Shown here in pieces: positions 1 to 8,112 of a stretch of 64,000 nt of DNA; position 1 is the first letter of the stretch, and each line of letters begins with the position of its first letter. The notes beneath the pieces were generated by a model, which saw only the letters and a list, made by a program, of their open reading frames with translations, was not told where the DNA came from and ran no database searches. The translations under genes and the position numbers were made by a program. The stretch is from assembly GCA_016712985.1 (NCBI GenBank), contig JADJQA010000005.1, forward strand, positions 1-64,000. Direction: 5' to 3'. This DNA comes from Sulfuritalea sp. Its GTDB lineage: Bacteria > Pseudomonadota > Gammaproteobacteria > Burkholderiales > Rhodocyclaceae.

Positions 1-35
1 TTCCCCGCCGTCGCGGTAGTCTGGCGCTTACGCGG

Positions 36-480
36 TCAGGCGGCCATGCGCCAGCCCTTGGCGGTGTCCTCGAACACTTCGCGGGCTTCATCTTCCATGC
101 GGTCGCTGTCGTTCCACTGAGCAATCATGTCCGCCCCTTTGGTCTTGCCGTTGATGTGCTCCAGGGTAGAGCAGGCGCAGCATCCTTTCGCCGGCAACGG
201 TCGGACGGCGCTTGCTGCGCTCCCACAGGGAAATGGTTTGCTCGTCGACGCCGAGGCTGTCGGCGAGGCGCTTTTGGGACATGCCCATTTCGACGCGAAG
301 AAAACGGATCTCCGCGCCGGACAGCCGCTTGCGATAGAGCACCAGGTGGTGCGCGATGGAGCGGTGCAGTCCGTCGATGTCGTCGATTTCCAGGCAGCGG
401 CCATGCCCGTCTACTTCCTCGTAGCGGTAGCCGTTCGCCAGCCAGATGTTGCGCAGCCCGCAATCGTCAGACTTCAGCAT
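36..480 (-). CDS. XRE-type helix-turn-helix regulator, frameshifted
   Basis: Reading from 480, the frame encodes a helix-turn-helix domain at about residues 63-95 (EMGMSQKRLADSLGVDEQTI, then SLWERSKRRP). It then leaves frame near 172. In the neighbouring frame the natural C-terminus follows directly (LEHINGKTKGADM, ending EDTAKGWRMAA, stop at 36-38). Dropping one C from the CCC at the join (TACCCTGGAG to TACCTGGAG) restores one protein of about 147 residues. It is probably a DNA-binding regulator or antitoxin-like protein of the integrated element. It is last in a minus-strand cluster with another HTH gene and a HigB/HigA-type pair. No toxin partner is visible next to it. Whether the break is real or a sequencing error cannot be told here. 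Confidence 0.6.
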
Positions 481-503
481 GTCTCCCAGGTCTCACCCCT
501 CGG

Positions 504-786
504 TCAGGCGACTTGCGGCTCGATGCGCAGGACGGCATGCCCGCCCACGGCTTGCGCGAAGCGTTCCACGGTGCGCATGGAGGGCGGGCGCTTGCCGCTT
601 TCCAGTCGTGCCACCACGCTTTGGGTGGTTCCCATGCGCTGCGCGACTTCGCTTTGCGACAGGCCTGCGCGCGCGGGCGGCAATCAGTTCGCGGGCAATG
701 GCGAATTCGTCGGCCAGGGTGTCATAGGCGGCGCGGGTTTCGGCACCGGCCAGCAGTTCGCGCTTGAGGGTTTTCAGCGACTTCAT
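504..786 (-). CDS. HigA-like HTH protein, frameshifted
   Basis: The first 38 codons from 786 (MKSLKTLKREL...) are followed in another frame by a clear XRE helix-turn-helix: AGLSQSEVAQRMGTTQSVVA, then RLESGKRPPS, ending in VLRIEPQVA and a stop at 504-506. The switch lies in the GCGCGCGC run near 672-685, and removing one base gives a continuous protein of about 93 residues. The N-terminal helix followed by HTH resembles single-domain HigA-type antitoxins or regulators. The gene sits 25 bases downstream of the complete antitoxin gene at 812-1111. No toxin gene is adjacent, so it is either a lone regulator of the element or the survivor of a second module. Confidence 0.6.
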
Positions 787-811
787 TTCACAGACTCCAA
801 GCGTCAGCGAG

Positions 812-1111
812 TCAGGTATGCGCCGGTGTCACGCTTAGCCGCAATCCTGCGGCATGCAACACCTTGGAGATGGTGTTCAAGGTCGGATTCCCTGTTTTCG
901 ATAGAGCCCGAAACAGGGTCTTTTCGCCAAGGTTCGTTTGCCGGGCGATTTCGGCCATTCCATGAGCCTTGGCAACATGTCGCAGCGCTACCAACAGGGC
1001 AGCGGAATCCTCCAGTTCCATGACGGCGTCGAGATATTCGGCGGCTTCTTTCGGATCGACCAGCAAGGGCAGCAGTGTGTGCTCGAATTTTTCGTGGCGC
1101 GGTGTGTTCAT
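812..1111 (-). CDS. Addiction module antidote protein, HigA-like
   Basis: This 99-residue protein has the layout of the putative addiction-module antidote family (TIGR02684 type). An N-terminal segment (DPKEAAEYLDAVMELED) precedes an HTH-like domain (MAEIARQTNLGEKTLFRAL) and the family-typical ending SKTGNPTLNTISKVLHAAGL. Its start overlaps the stop of the upstream toxin gene by 4 bases (ATGA), so the pair is translationally coupled, with toxin first and antitoxin second as in higBA. It should neutralise the toxin and repress the shared promoter upstream of 1434. It is intact, unlike its two HTH neighbours. Confidence 0.85.
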   Translation of the reverse strand: MNTPRHEKFEHTLLPLLVDPKEAAEYLDAVMELEDSAALLVALRHVAKAHGMAEIARQTNLGEKTLFRALSKTGNPTLNTISKVLHAAGLRLSVTPAHT

Positions 1112-1434
1112 GTTGTTTTACCTCGTGCTTTCCAGTCGTTCAGATTGTCAATCGCGCGACGTATGGCGCGGTCCTGATCGCTCTTGTCACTGCCGCACAG
1201 CAGCAGGACGAAGACCGGGCCTTGTCGACTCAGATACACGCGGTATCCGGGGCCATAGTTGATGCGTAGTTCCTGCACGCCATCGCGCAACGGTTTGCAG
1301 TCGCCCAGGTTCCCCGCTTCGATCCGCGCCAGTCGGGCCAGGATGCGCTTGCTTGCGTTGCGGTCGGTGAGCGCGAGCAGCCATTCGGCAAACGGTTTTC
1401 GTCCTTCGCTGTCGATGTACGTGACAAGTTCCAT
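1108..1434 (-). CDS. Addiction module killer protein, RelE/HigB-like
   Basis: This 108-residue protein resembles the phage-derived Gp49/HigB killer family (TIGR02683 type), which are RelE-fold toxins that usually cleave mRNA on the ribosome. Family-typical stretches are GRKPFAEWL, LARIEAGNLGDCKPLRDGV, the basic patch YGPGYRVYL and FVLLLCGSDKSDQDRAI. I start it at the ATG of MELVTYID, because an upstream in-frame ATG would add ten residues not expected for the family. It is followed with a 4-base overlap by its antidote gene. The pair probably stabilises the integrated element whose integrase lies immediately upstream. Confidence 0.85.
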   Translation of the reverse strand: MELVTYIDSEGRKPFAEWLLALTDRNASKRILARLARIEAGNLGDCKPLRDGVQELRINYGPGYRVYLSRQGPVFVLLLCGSDKSDQDRAIRRAIDNLNDWKARGKTT

Positions 1435-1460
1435 AATGGTGCCTTTTAAGATACCTCCCG

Positions 1461-2851
1461 TCAAGCGGTAATGCTGACTAGTCGCAGCGCGGAATCAGCG
1501 GGTTTGAACTCGATGCCGGCCTGCTCCAGCGTCCAGGCCTCGATGCGCGTATGCCACATGCGCAGCAGATCGAGGGGGCGCACCTTGTAATGCTTTTCCG
1601 CCGTTGCGCTGGGCTTGTGTCCCATGATCTGCGCCACCACGCCAGCGGGGCACTCTACCCATTCGGTCAGCGTGCCGAATGAACGGCGCAGGCCGTGCAG
1701 GGTCAGGGCGGGAAGGCCGGCGGCGGTCAGCGCCTTGTTGTGATTGAGACGCGGCTCCGGGAGCCTGCCCGAGGCGGCTGTGGGACTGGAGAATACCCAT
1801 TCCGAGGGTTTCCAGTTTGTCAGGTCGTTCTCTACCTTCTTGCCGTGCAAGATGCGGTAGCGCTGCGGTGGCGTGTCGTTGCGGCGCTTCAAGTCGGCAA
1901 GCAGCGAGGCAAGATAGGGAGTCAGCGGAATGGTGCGCTCGCCTTCCACCTTGTCGCGGATGGTGATGCTCTGCCACTGAAAATCCACGTCCGGCCAGCG
2001 CAGACCGGCCATTTCCTCGCGGCGAGCGCCGGTCAGCAGCAGGGCTTGGAGATAGACGGCGATTACCGGGTTGCCAATCTTGCGCACTTCCCGGAACCAC
2101 GGCGCCAACTGCTCGCGCTGCAAGCAATCCGTCTTGGCTTTGGATTTGGGCAGGACATCGCGAGCCATGCGGCGATTGCAGGCGTCGCCATGCACCAGCG
2201 CCTTGTACTCGGGGCGGTCGGCGCACCATGCGACGAAGGCACGCAAGGCGCGGTAAGTCTGCGCGGCCTGGGTCGGTGTCGCGGCCGCCAGCGGTTCAAG
2301 CCAGGCCCGCACGGCTTCGCCATCGACAGCGGACAGGCGCAGGGCAGCAGAATGCAGCGGACCGGGTTGCGTCGTGTCGGCTTCCCCTTGGCGCCGGCCG
2401 CGTGTCCGGGCTTGTCCGCCCGGCTTGGTCATGTATTCGTGATTGCGCAAGTGGCGTTCGCCCCACTTGGCGGTGCGGGCGGCGAGGTACGCCTGCCACG
2501 CCTCGCCGACGGTCAAATCCTGCCGCTTGGCGGCCTGGTGGGCGATTTCCGGTGGCGGCAGCTTGCTCCCTGCGCTGCTGCGCGGGTCTCGCCCTGGTCG
2601 GTCAAGGTCTTGGAGGCGGGTTGCTTCCGGCTTGCGCTTTGCCCAACAGGCCAAGTACGGACATCGCCGATGGTGACGCGCAAGGTCTGACCATTCAGGC
2701 GAGTCTCGAAAACATACGACTTGGCGCCGGCAGCAGTGACGCGCAGCCCAAGGCCGGGCGTCTTGGCGTCTGGATAGATGGTCTGCTGCTTACCGGCTTC
2801 GCATTCGAGCTTGGCTATCCGGCCCGCTGTGAAATTCTCGCCCTTTGCCAT
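1461..2851 (-). CDS. int: Tyrosine recombinase (integrase), frameshifted N-terminus
   Basis: This is an integrase of the P4/DUF4102 type that integrates next to a tRNA. The start at 2851 (MAKGENFTAG) has an AGGA about 10 bases upstream. The N-terminal domain (YPDAKTPGLGLRV, KSYVFETRLNG, VTIGDV) is typical. The catalytic domain is intact: Arg in LLLTGARREEMAGLRW, the H-x-x-R box in TLHGLRRSFGTL, and the tyrosine in GHKPSATAEKHYKV. Between about 2670 and 2560 the protein reads sensibly only by switching frame several times (WPVGQ, then EATRLQ, then TLTDQG, then RDPR, then QQRREQ, then EIAHQAAK). Such a dense cluster of indels suggests either real decay or a poor stretch of sequence. It reads away from the tRNA-derived att site at 3035-3084, as expected for its family. 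Confidence 0.8.
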
Positions 2852-2872
2852 GATGCTGTTCCTCGTCACAAT

Positions 2873-2908
2873 CGCCTACACGGAAATCCATGTAGGCGCT
2901 ATGTAGGC
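2873..2908. promoter_or_regulatory. TGTAGGC repeats upstream of integrase (possible arm sites)
   Basis: The 7-base word TGTAGGC occurs at 2891-2897 and 2902-2908 as a direct repeat spaced 11 bases. It occurs a third time inverted at 2874-2880, forming an 8-base inverted repeat with 2891-2898 around a 10-base loop. The block lies between the integrase start and the att site. That is where arm-type integrase or excisionase sites, or an operator for the int promoter, would be expected. The sequence repeats are seen directly; the role is inferred. Confidence 0.35.
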
Positions 2909-3034
2909 ATTCTAGAGCAATATCGGGGAATAGCAAGGAATGATGATTCTTGGTCAATCGCATTTAACGCTTTATTTACAATGACTTCACTGACTTTCTG
3001 CACTCTCGATCAACATGCCGGAATGCCAACTTTG

Positions 3035-3084
3035 ACCGCCTCCTAAGCGGTAGGTCACAGGTTCGATTCCTGTCCTGGGCGCCA
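3035..3084 (+). other. 3' fragment of tRNA-Arg(CCT): att site of the integrated element
   Basis: The segment holds the anticodon arm (ACCGC, loop CTCCTAA, GCGGT), a 5-base variable loop, the T arm (ACAGG TTCGATT CCTGT), the 3' acceptor strand CCTGGGC, discriminator G and CCA. The 5' acceptor strand GCCCAGG and the D arm are absent upstream, so this is not a whole tRNA gene. A 3' tRNA copy beside a tyrosine integrase is the standard signature of an att site. The intact tRNA-Arg should lie at the far end of the element, left of this window. The chromosome proper resumes after 3084. Confidence 0.8.
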
Positions 3085-3223
3085 GCAAGTTCAAGGTAAG
3101 GGTATTATTTGACACAAGTAGCGGGACTCGGGCGATGAAAACATCGCCGGTGGCCGCGGGTACCGGTAGCAGCCTGCTCCGGATTTGCGCTTTTTCTGTC
3201 AGGGATCCTTTGCTCGCCGCGTG

Positions 3224-3889
3224 ATGATTGCTGCCGTATCGACCCTCGAAGATGAACTCGCCCTGGCCCAGGCGGATTCACGTGACATGAAACGCACGGT
3301 AATCGCCTTGCGTGCGGAACTTGAGGCGGCGCATGCGGATATCCATGTCGCCACGCTGCGCGTAACCCAGTCGAGCGCGGCGGAGATATCGCAACTGAAG
3401 ACCACTGTCCGAGCATTGCGCGAAACACTCGAACGCGCAAGGGTCGAGCGCGAAACCGCGATCCAGCAGGAACGCGCCGCCGCGAACCAGGAAGCGCAGA
3501 TGCTAAGGGCCACCGCAGCCGCCTTGCGCGACGAACTGGAGCACTCGCGCACCGAGCGCAATCACGCCGTACAGCAGGAGCGCGTCGCCGGCCAGAATGA
3601 AATGCAGCAGTTGAAAGCCACCGCGTCCGCCCTGCGCGATGAACTGGAGCGTGCGCGCGTCGATACCGACAATGCGATACGTTCGGCGCTGGTCAGCGCG
3701 CAAGCTGAAATTTCTCAGTTACGGCAGACAGTCAGCGGTTTGCGCGAGAGCCTGGAGTTGGCACAGATCGACAAGGCCAACTCAGTCAACCGCGAACGTA
3801 GCCTGTTCGCGGAGGAGGCGGCGCAACTTCGGCACACCATACAGAGCCTGCGCGATCAGATCGAAGCCATGCGGAGCAGTGCGGCATGA
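3224..3889 (+). CDS. Coiled-coil protein coupled to cyclase gene
   Basis: This 221-residue protein is almost entirely heptad coiled coil. Units such as ATAAALRDELEHSR and ATASALRDELERAR recur at a spacing of about 36-42 residues, separated by charged segments. No signal peptide or enzymatic motif is visible. I choose the ATG at 3224 (MIAAVSTLEDELAL); a GTG at 3221 or a TTG at 3185 are alternatives, and AGGGAT at 3201-3206 is rather far for a ribosome site. The stop overlaps the start of the adenylate cyclase gene by 4 bases (ATGA), so the two are translationally coupled. It may scaffold or localise the cyclase; that is inference. I do not recognise a named family. Confidence 0.7.
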   Translation: MIAAVSTLEDELALAQADSRDMKRTVIALRAELEAAHADIHVATLRVTQSSAAEISQLKTTVRALRETLERARVERETAIQQERAAANQEAQMLRATAAALRDELEHSRTERNHAVQQERVAGQNEMQQLKATASALRDELERARVDTDNAIRSALVSAQAEISQLRQTVSGLRESLELAQIDKANSVNRERSLFAEEAAQLRHTIQSLRDQIEAMRSSAA

Positions 3890-6192
3890 ACGCCATGGAC
3901 CCGCCCATCGAAGCTGCCAGCACGAAGAAGAAGTCGACCGAAAGCGATCAGGAAGGCCGCCGCCGTCTGCGCCATCTGGAACTGCTGCTCGAAGTCACGC
4001 GCCGCATGGCAAGCTATGGCACGCTTGACCAGGTCCTGCAGGCGCTGGTGGAAATGACCACCACCGAACTGAACGCCGAACGTGGATCGCTGTTTCTCAA
4101 CGATCCAGACACCAATGAGCTGTACTCGCGCGTCGCACAGGGCAATATCCAGCGCGAAATACGCATCCTGAACACCAGCGGCGTCGCCGGCTACGTGTAT
4201 ACCGCTGGCGAAGCACTGATCATCCACGACGCCTACGCCGACGACCGCTTCAACCGGTCGATCGACGAGCAAACCGGCTTCACCACGCGCAACATCCTCT
4301 GCGTGCCGATCAAGACCGTGAAGGGCGAGATCATCGGCGTGGCGCAGACGCTGAACAAGCGCAGCGGCAAGTTCACCAAACAGGATCTGGCCCTGCTCGA
4401 AGCCATGACCAGCCAGGGAACGTTGGCGCTGCAAAGCGCGCAGTTCATCGAGCGCATGCAGGCAATCCGCCGCCAGGAGATGGAATTCATCGACGTCGTC
4501 TCCGAAGTTACCGCCGACATCAAGCTCGGTTCCCTGTTGCAGAAGGTCATGGGCGAAGCAACGCGCCTCTTGAATGCCGAGCGCTCGACGCTGTTCCTCA
4601 ACGACGAGAAAACCGGCGAACTCTGGTCGGAGGTCGGCCAGGGCCTGGAATCAGTGCAGATACGCCTACCCAATCATCTGGGGATCGCTGGCGCAGTTTA
4701 CACCTCGGGCAAGGCGATCAATATCCCGTACGCCTACGCCGATCTGCGCTTCAATCCGGCCTTCGACAAGAAGACCGGCTACTTTACCCGCTCGATTCTC
4801 TGCGTGCCCATCGTGAACAAGCACGGCAAGGTGATCGGCGTGACGCAGGTCCTGAACAAGCGTGGCGGCCCCTTCACCGGCGAGGACGAATCACGACTGC
4901 GCGCCTTTACCGCGCAGATTTCCATCGCCCTGGAAAACGCCAAGCTGTTCGCCGACGTGCAGAACATGAAGAACTACAACGAGGCGATGCTGGAGTCGAT
5001 GTCGAACGCGGTGATCACGCTCGACGAAGCGGAGCGCATCGCCACCTGCAACGCCGCCGGACTGCGGATCCTGCGCGTGCACCCGCCGCAGATTCTGCAA
5101 AAGCCCGCCGCGGAATTCTTTGCCGGAGCCAACGCATGGATTTCCGACAAGCTGAAGCGTGTCGCCGAGACGCAGGCTACCGAACTGGTCATGGAAGCCG
5201 AGCTGATGGTCGGCGAGGACAAGCTGTCGGTAAATCTTACGGCGCTGCCGCTGCTGTCGATGGAGAAGAAGCGTCTCGGCTCGATGCTGATGCTGGAAGA
5301 TATTTCAAACGAGAAGCGGCTGAAATCGACCATGTCGCGCTACATGGATCCCGGCATCGCCGAGCAGATGCTGGCCTCGGGTGGCGAGATGCTGGGCGGC
5401 AAGAATGTAGTCGCCACGGTGCTGTTCTCGGATGTGCGGAGCTTTACCACGATCACCGAGCAGCTCGGCGCCCAGGGCACGGTCGCGCTGCTCAACGAGT
5501 ATTTCACGCTGATGGTGGATTGCATCCAGCGCGAAGAAGGCATGCTGGACAAGTTTATCGGCGATGCGATCATGGCTGCCTTTGGCATCCCGGTTAGTCA
5601 CAATGACGACGCCGACCGCGCCGTGCGCGCGGCGATTGCGATGCTCAGGGAACTCAATGTCTGGAATCGGGGCCGCATCAACGAAGGCAAGATGGCAGTC
5701 GACATCGGCATCGGGCTCAATACCGATAACGTGGTGTCGGGCAATATCGGCTCGAAGAAGCGCATGGACTACACCATCATCGGCGACGGCGTGAACCTCG
5801 CCGCGCGGCTGGAGTCGGCCTGCAAGCAGTATGGTGCCCACATCCTGATCAGCGAATTCACCTACAAGGCCCTGAAGGCAACGTATTTCAGCCGCGAGCT
5901 CGATCTGGTGGTGGTCAAGGGCAAGACCAGACCGGTTGCCATCCATGAAATCCTCGATTACCACACGGAAGAGAGCTATCCGCAGATGATCGACGCCCTG
6001 CGCCATTTCAAGTCCGGGCTGATGAAATACCGGCAGCAGAAATGGGATGACGCGAAGAGCGAGTTCAGCGAGGTGCTGGCCTTGAATGAGCACGACAAGC
6101 CGGCGAAGCTGTATATCGAACGCTGCGAACACTTCCTCGCCAATCCGCCCGGAGCTGACTGGGATGGGGTCTGGGTAATGGAATCCAAGTAG
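3886..6192 (+). CDS. Class III adenylate cyclase with two GAF domains and a PAS-like domain
   Basis: This is a soluble sensor cyclase of 768 residues. Two GAF domains are visible at about 27-195 and 205-365. They share near-duplicate features (ERGSLFLNDPDTNELYSRV and ERSTLFLNDEKTGELWSEV; FTTRNILCVPI and FTRSILCVPI). A PAS-like region follows (about 366-480, MSNAVITLDEAERIATCNAA), then a class III cyclase domain (about 500-690). Metal-binding aspartates are in LFSDVRSF (D516) and KFIGDAIM (D560). K556 and D628 (in MDYTIIGD) match the lysine/aspartate pair that selects ATP, so cAMP is the expected product. GVNLAARLE supplies the transition-state Asn/Arg. The last 75 residues resemble a TPR-like tail. 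There are no membrane segments. The partner is probably the coiled-coil protein encoded just upstream. Confidence 0.9.
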   Translation: MNAMDPPIEAASTKKKSTESDQEGRRRLRHLELLLEVTRRMASYGTLDQVLQALVEMTTTELNAERGSLFLNDPDTNELYSRVAQGNIQREIRILNTSGVAGYVYTAGEALIIHDAYADDRFNRSIDEQTGFTTRNILCVPIKTVKGEIIGVAQTLNKRSGKFTKQDLALLEAMTSQGTLALQSAQFIERMQAIRRQEMEFIDVVSEVTADIKLGSLLQKVMGEATRLLNAERSTLFLNDEKTGELWSEVGQGLESVQIRLPNHLGIAGAVYTSGKAINIPYAYADLRFNPAFDKKTGYFTRSILCVPIVNKHGKVIGVTQVLNKRGGPFTGEDESRLRAFTAQISIALENAKLFADVQNMKNYNEAMLESMSNAVITLDEAERIATCNAAGLRILRVHPPQILQKPAAEFFAGANAWISDKLKRVAETQATELVMEAELMVGEDKLSVNLTALPLLSMEKKRLGSMLMLEDISNEKRLKSTMSRYMDPGIAEQMLASGGEMLGGKNVVATVLFSDVRSFTTITEQLGAQGTVALLNEYFTLMVDCIQREEGMLDKFIGDAIMAAFGIPVSHNDDADRAVRAAIAMLRELNVWNRGRINEGKMAVDIGIGLNTDNVVSGNIGSKKRMDYTIIGDGVNLAARLESACKQYGAHILISEFTYKALKATYFSRELDLVVVKGKTRPVAIHEILDYHTEESYPQMIDALRHFKSGLMKYRQQKWDDAKSEFSEVLALNEHDKPAKLYIERCEHFLANPPGADWDGVWVMESK

Positions 6193-6240
6193 GATCCCGT
6201 GGCGTCCCGCCAGCGCCGACTGTTGGCGCTACGGCCTACT
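6188..6240. terminator. Hairpin between convergent genes
   Basis: The short space between the cyclase stop and the sspB stop holds nested inverted repeats: AGTAGG (6188-6193) with CCTACT (6235-6240), and AGCGCC (6212-6217) with GGCGCT (6225-6230). The layout fits a bidirectional terminator for two convergent genes. There is no clear T-run on either side, so intrinsic termination is uncertain. Confidence 0.35.
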
Positions 6241-6658
6241 TGATGCGCGTCAGAACGGGTCGCCCGGGTTTTGCCAGCGCCTTGGCGCCAGATTCGACTT
6301 CGCGCGGCGCGGCGCCCGAGGACTGCGTTGCCGAGTCATCCGCCGCGACCGATTCGGCAACCTCGAAGGCCATGCCCTCGCCATTGTCACGGGCGTAGAT
6401 CGCGGCGACGCGATTGATCGGCACCGCCACGGGGAAGGTCTTGCCGTTGAAACGAGCCTTGAAGGTGATCTCGGCGTTGCCGATCAGCAACTGGTGGGTG
6501 GCTTCGAGGCCAACGTTGAGCACGATCTCGCCACCCTTGACGAATTCGCGGGGTACGCGCGTTGTCGCATCCACCTTGACCGCCAGATAGGGCGTAAAGC
6601 CCTGATCCGTGCACCATTCATGAATGGCCCGGATCAGGTAGGGCTTGGTCGACTGCAT
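6236..6658 (-). CDS. sspB: ClpXP specificity-enhancing factor SspB
   Basis: SspB tethers ssrA-tagged peptides to ClpXP for degradation. The 140-residue protein has the family start (STKPYLIRAIHEWC), the core (TPYLAVKVDATTRVPREFV) and the strand GEIVLNVGLEATHQL with FKARFNGK. A linker rich in Ala, Asp and Ser leads to the conserved C-terminal ClpX-binding tail GRPVLTRIK. It lies 46 bases downstream of sspA on the same strand, the standard sspAB arrangement after petABC in betaproteobacteria. It converges on the cyclase gene. Confidence 0.95.
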   Translation of the reverse strand: MQSTKPYLIRAIHEWCTDQGFTPYLAVKVDATTRVPREFVKGGEIVLNVGLEATHQLLIGNAEITFKARFNGKTFPVAVPINRVAAIYARDNGEGMAFEVAESVAADDSATQSSGAAPREVESGAKALAKPGRPVLTRIK

Positions 6659-6704
6659 TGGGTTTGCGCCGATGAATCAAGGCACGGACGCTAAGGATGC
6701 ACCC

Positions 6705-7301
6705 TTAGCGGCGCATCATCTTTTCTGTCGGCGTCAAGGCATCGATGAAGCCTTGGCGCGAGAATATGCGTTCCGCAAACTTCATCAGCGGCGCTGCCGT
6801 CTTGGGAAGCTCGACGCCGTAATGGTCAAGGCGCCAAAGCAGTGGCGCAATCGCCACGTCGAGCATGGAAAAGTCATCGCCCAGAAGAAACTTCTGCTTG
6901 TTGAACATCGGCGCCAGCTCGACCAGACGATCGCGCACATGAAGCCGCGACTTGTCCGCCGACTTGAGGTTCTTTTCCAGCGCATCAATGAAGCTGAACA
7001 ACTCGTGCTCCATTGTAAACAGCAACTGGCGCGCCTTGGCCCTTGTTTGCGGATCGGGCGGCATCAGTTGCGGATGCGGAAAGCGCTCATCGATGTATTC
7101 GTTGATGATGTTCGACTCGTAGAGCACAAGGTCGCGATCAACCAGCACCGGAACGCGGTTGTACGGATTGATGATGGCCATGTCTTCAGGCTTGTTGAAG
7201 AGGTCGACGTCGATTACCTGGAAGTCCATCTGCTTTTCGTACAGGACGATGCGGCAGCGATGACTGAACGGACACGTCGTGCCCGAGTACAGGTTCATCA
7301 T
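6705..7301 (-). CDS. sspA: Stringent starvation protein A, GST-fold
   Basis: SspA is a glutathione-S-transferase-fold protein that binds RNA polymerase and alters transcription in stationary phase. The thioredoxin-like N-domain (MMNLYSGTTCPFSHRCRIVL, NPYNRVPVLVDRD, YESNIINEYIDERFP) and the helical C-domain are complete, giving 198 residues from the start at 7301. In-frame ATGs at 7364 and 7388 would add 21-29 residues (MNAPPVRKVV...). I prefer 7301 because known SspA proteins begin at MMNLYSG, although no strong ribosome site precedes it. It is downstream of petC and upstream of sspB, probably in one transcript. Confidence 0.9.
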   Translation of the reverse strand: MMNLYSGTTCPFSHRCRIVLYEKQMDFQVIDVDLFNKPEDMAIINPYNRVPVLVDRDLVLYESNIINEYIDERFPHPQLMPPDPQTRAKARQLLFTMEHELFSFIDALEKNLKSADKSRLHVRDRLVELAPMFNKQKFLLGDDFSMLDVAIAPLLWRLDHYGVELPKTAAPLMKFAERIFSRQGFIDALTPTEKMMRR

Positions 7302-7401
7302 GGCGCTGGTGCCCCACGAATAGTCCGCATCACGCACTACTTTGCGCACTGGAGGCGCGTTCATCTCTCGATGCCCCATAATTTGCATTCACGTATCAGA
7401 G

Positions 7402-8112
7402 TTAGTGGATGTCTTTCCAGTACTCGCGTTTCAGCGCGTAGGCAAAGACGAAGAATACCGCCAGGAAAATCAGCACGATCACGCCAAGATGCTTGCGGAA
7501 TTCAGCCATCGGCTCACCCATGTACTTGAGGTAGGCAACAAGGTCACCCACTGCCGCATCGAATTCCTGCGGCTTGAGCTTGCCGGGCTTGGTCAGCTTC
7601 AGCTTGTGGTCCGCCCCCAGAGCCTGGTCGCCTTGCAGTTCCCAGAATACATGCGGCATGCCAACGTTCTCGAACACCACGTTGTTCCAGCCGGTCGGGC
7701 GGCTCTCGTCGCGATAAAACGTGCGCAAATACGTATACAGCCAGTCGGCGCCGCTGCCGAACTCCGAGGCACGCGCACGGGCGATCACGGTCAGATCAGG
7801 TGGCGCGGCGCCGAACCAGACCTTGGCGTCGGCGCGTTGCATGGCAATCTTCATCGGTTCGCCGACTTTCTCGGCGGTGAACAGCAGGTTGTCCTTGATC
7901 TGCGCGTCGCTGAGACCAATGTCCGTGAGGCGGTTGTAGCGCATGTAGGACGCCGAATGGCAGTTCAGGCAGTAATTGACGAAGACCTTGGCGCCGTTTT
8001 GCAGGGCGGCCATGTCGTTAGCCCTGTCCGGGGCCCGGTCGAGACGCAGTTCGGTACCCGAAGCCAGCGCCAGCAATGGCGCAAACAGGATTGCGCAAAG
8101 GAATTTCTTCAT
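7402..8112 (-). CDS. petC: Cytochrome c1 of the bc1 complex
   Basis: This is the third subunit of ubiquinol-cytochrome c oxidoreductase. The 236-residue protein has an N-terminal signal segment (MKKFLCAILFAPLLALASG), a heme c motif CLNCH (C48, C51, H52), and cytochrome c1 signatures YMRYNRL, GAAPPDLT and GADWLYTYLR. One C-terminal membrane anchor follows (GVIVLIFLAVFFVFAYALKR). Its start overlaps the petB stop by 4 bases. It carries the periplasmic heme that passes electrons from the Rieske centre to soluble cytochrome c. Confidence 0.95.
   Translation of the reverse strand: MKKFLCAILFAPLLALASGTELRLDRAPDRANDMAALQNGAKVFVNYCLNCHSASYMRYNRLTDIGLSDAQIKDNLLFTAEKVGEPMKIAMQRADAKVWFGAAPPDLTVIARARASEFGSGADWLYTYLRTFYRDESRPTGWNNVVFENVGMPHVFWELQGDQALGADHKLKLTKPGKLKPQEFDAAVGDLVAYLKYMGEPMAEFRKHLGVIVLIFLAVFFVFAYALKREYWKDIH

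Noticed and set aside
3001..3084. A complete tRNA-Arg gene
   Set aside because: Only the anticodon arm to CCA is present; the D arm and the 5' acceptor strand GCCCAGG are missing upstream.
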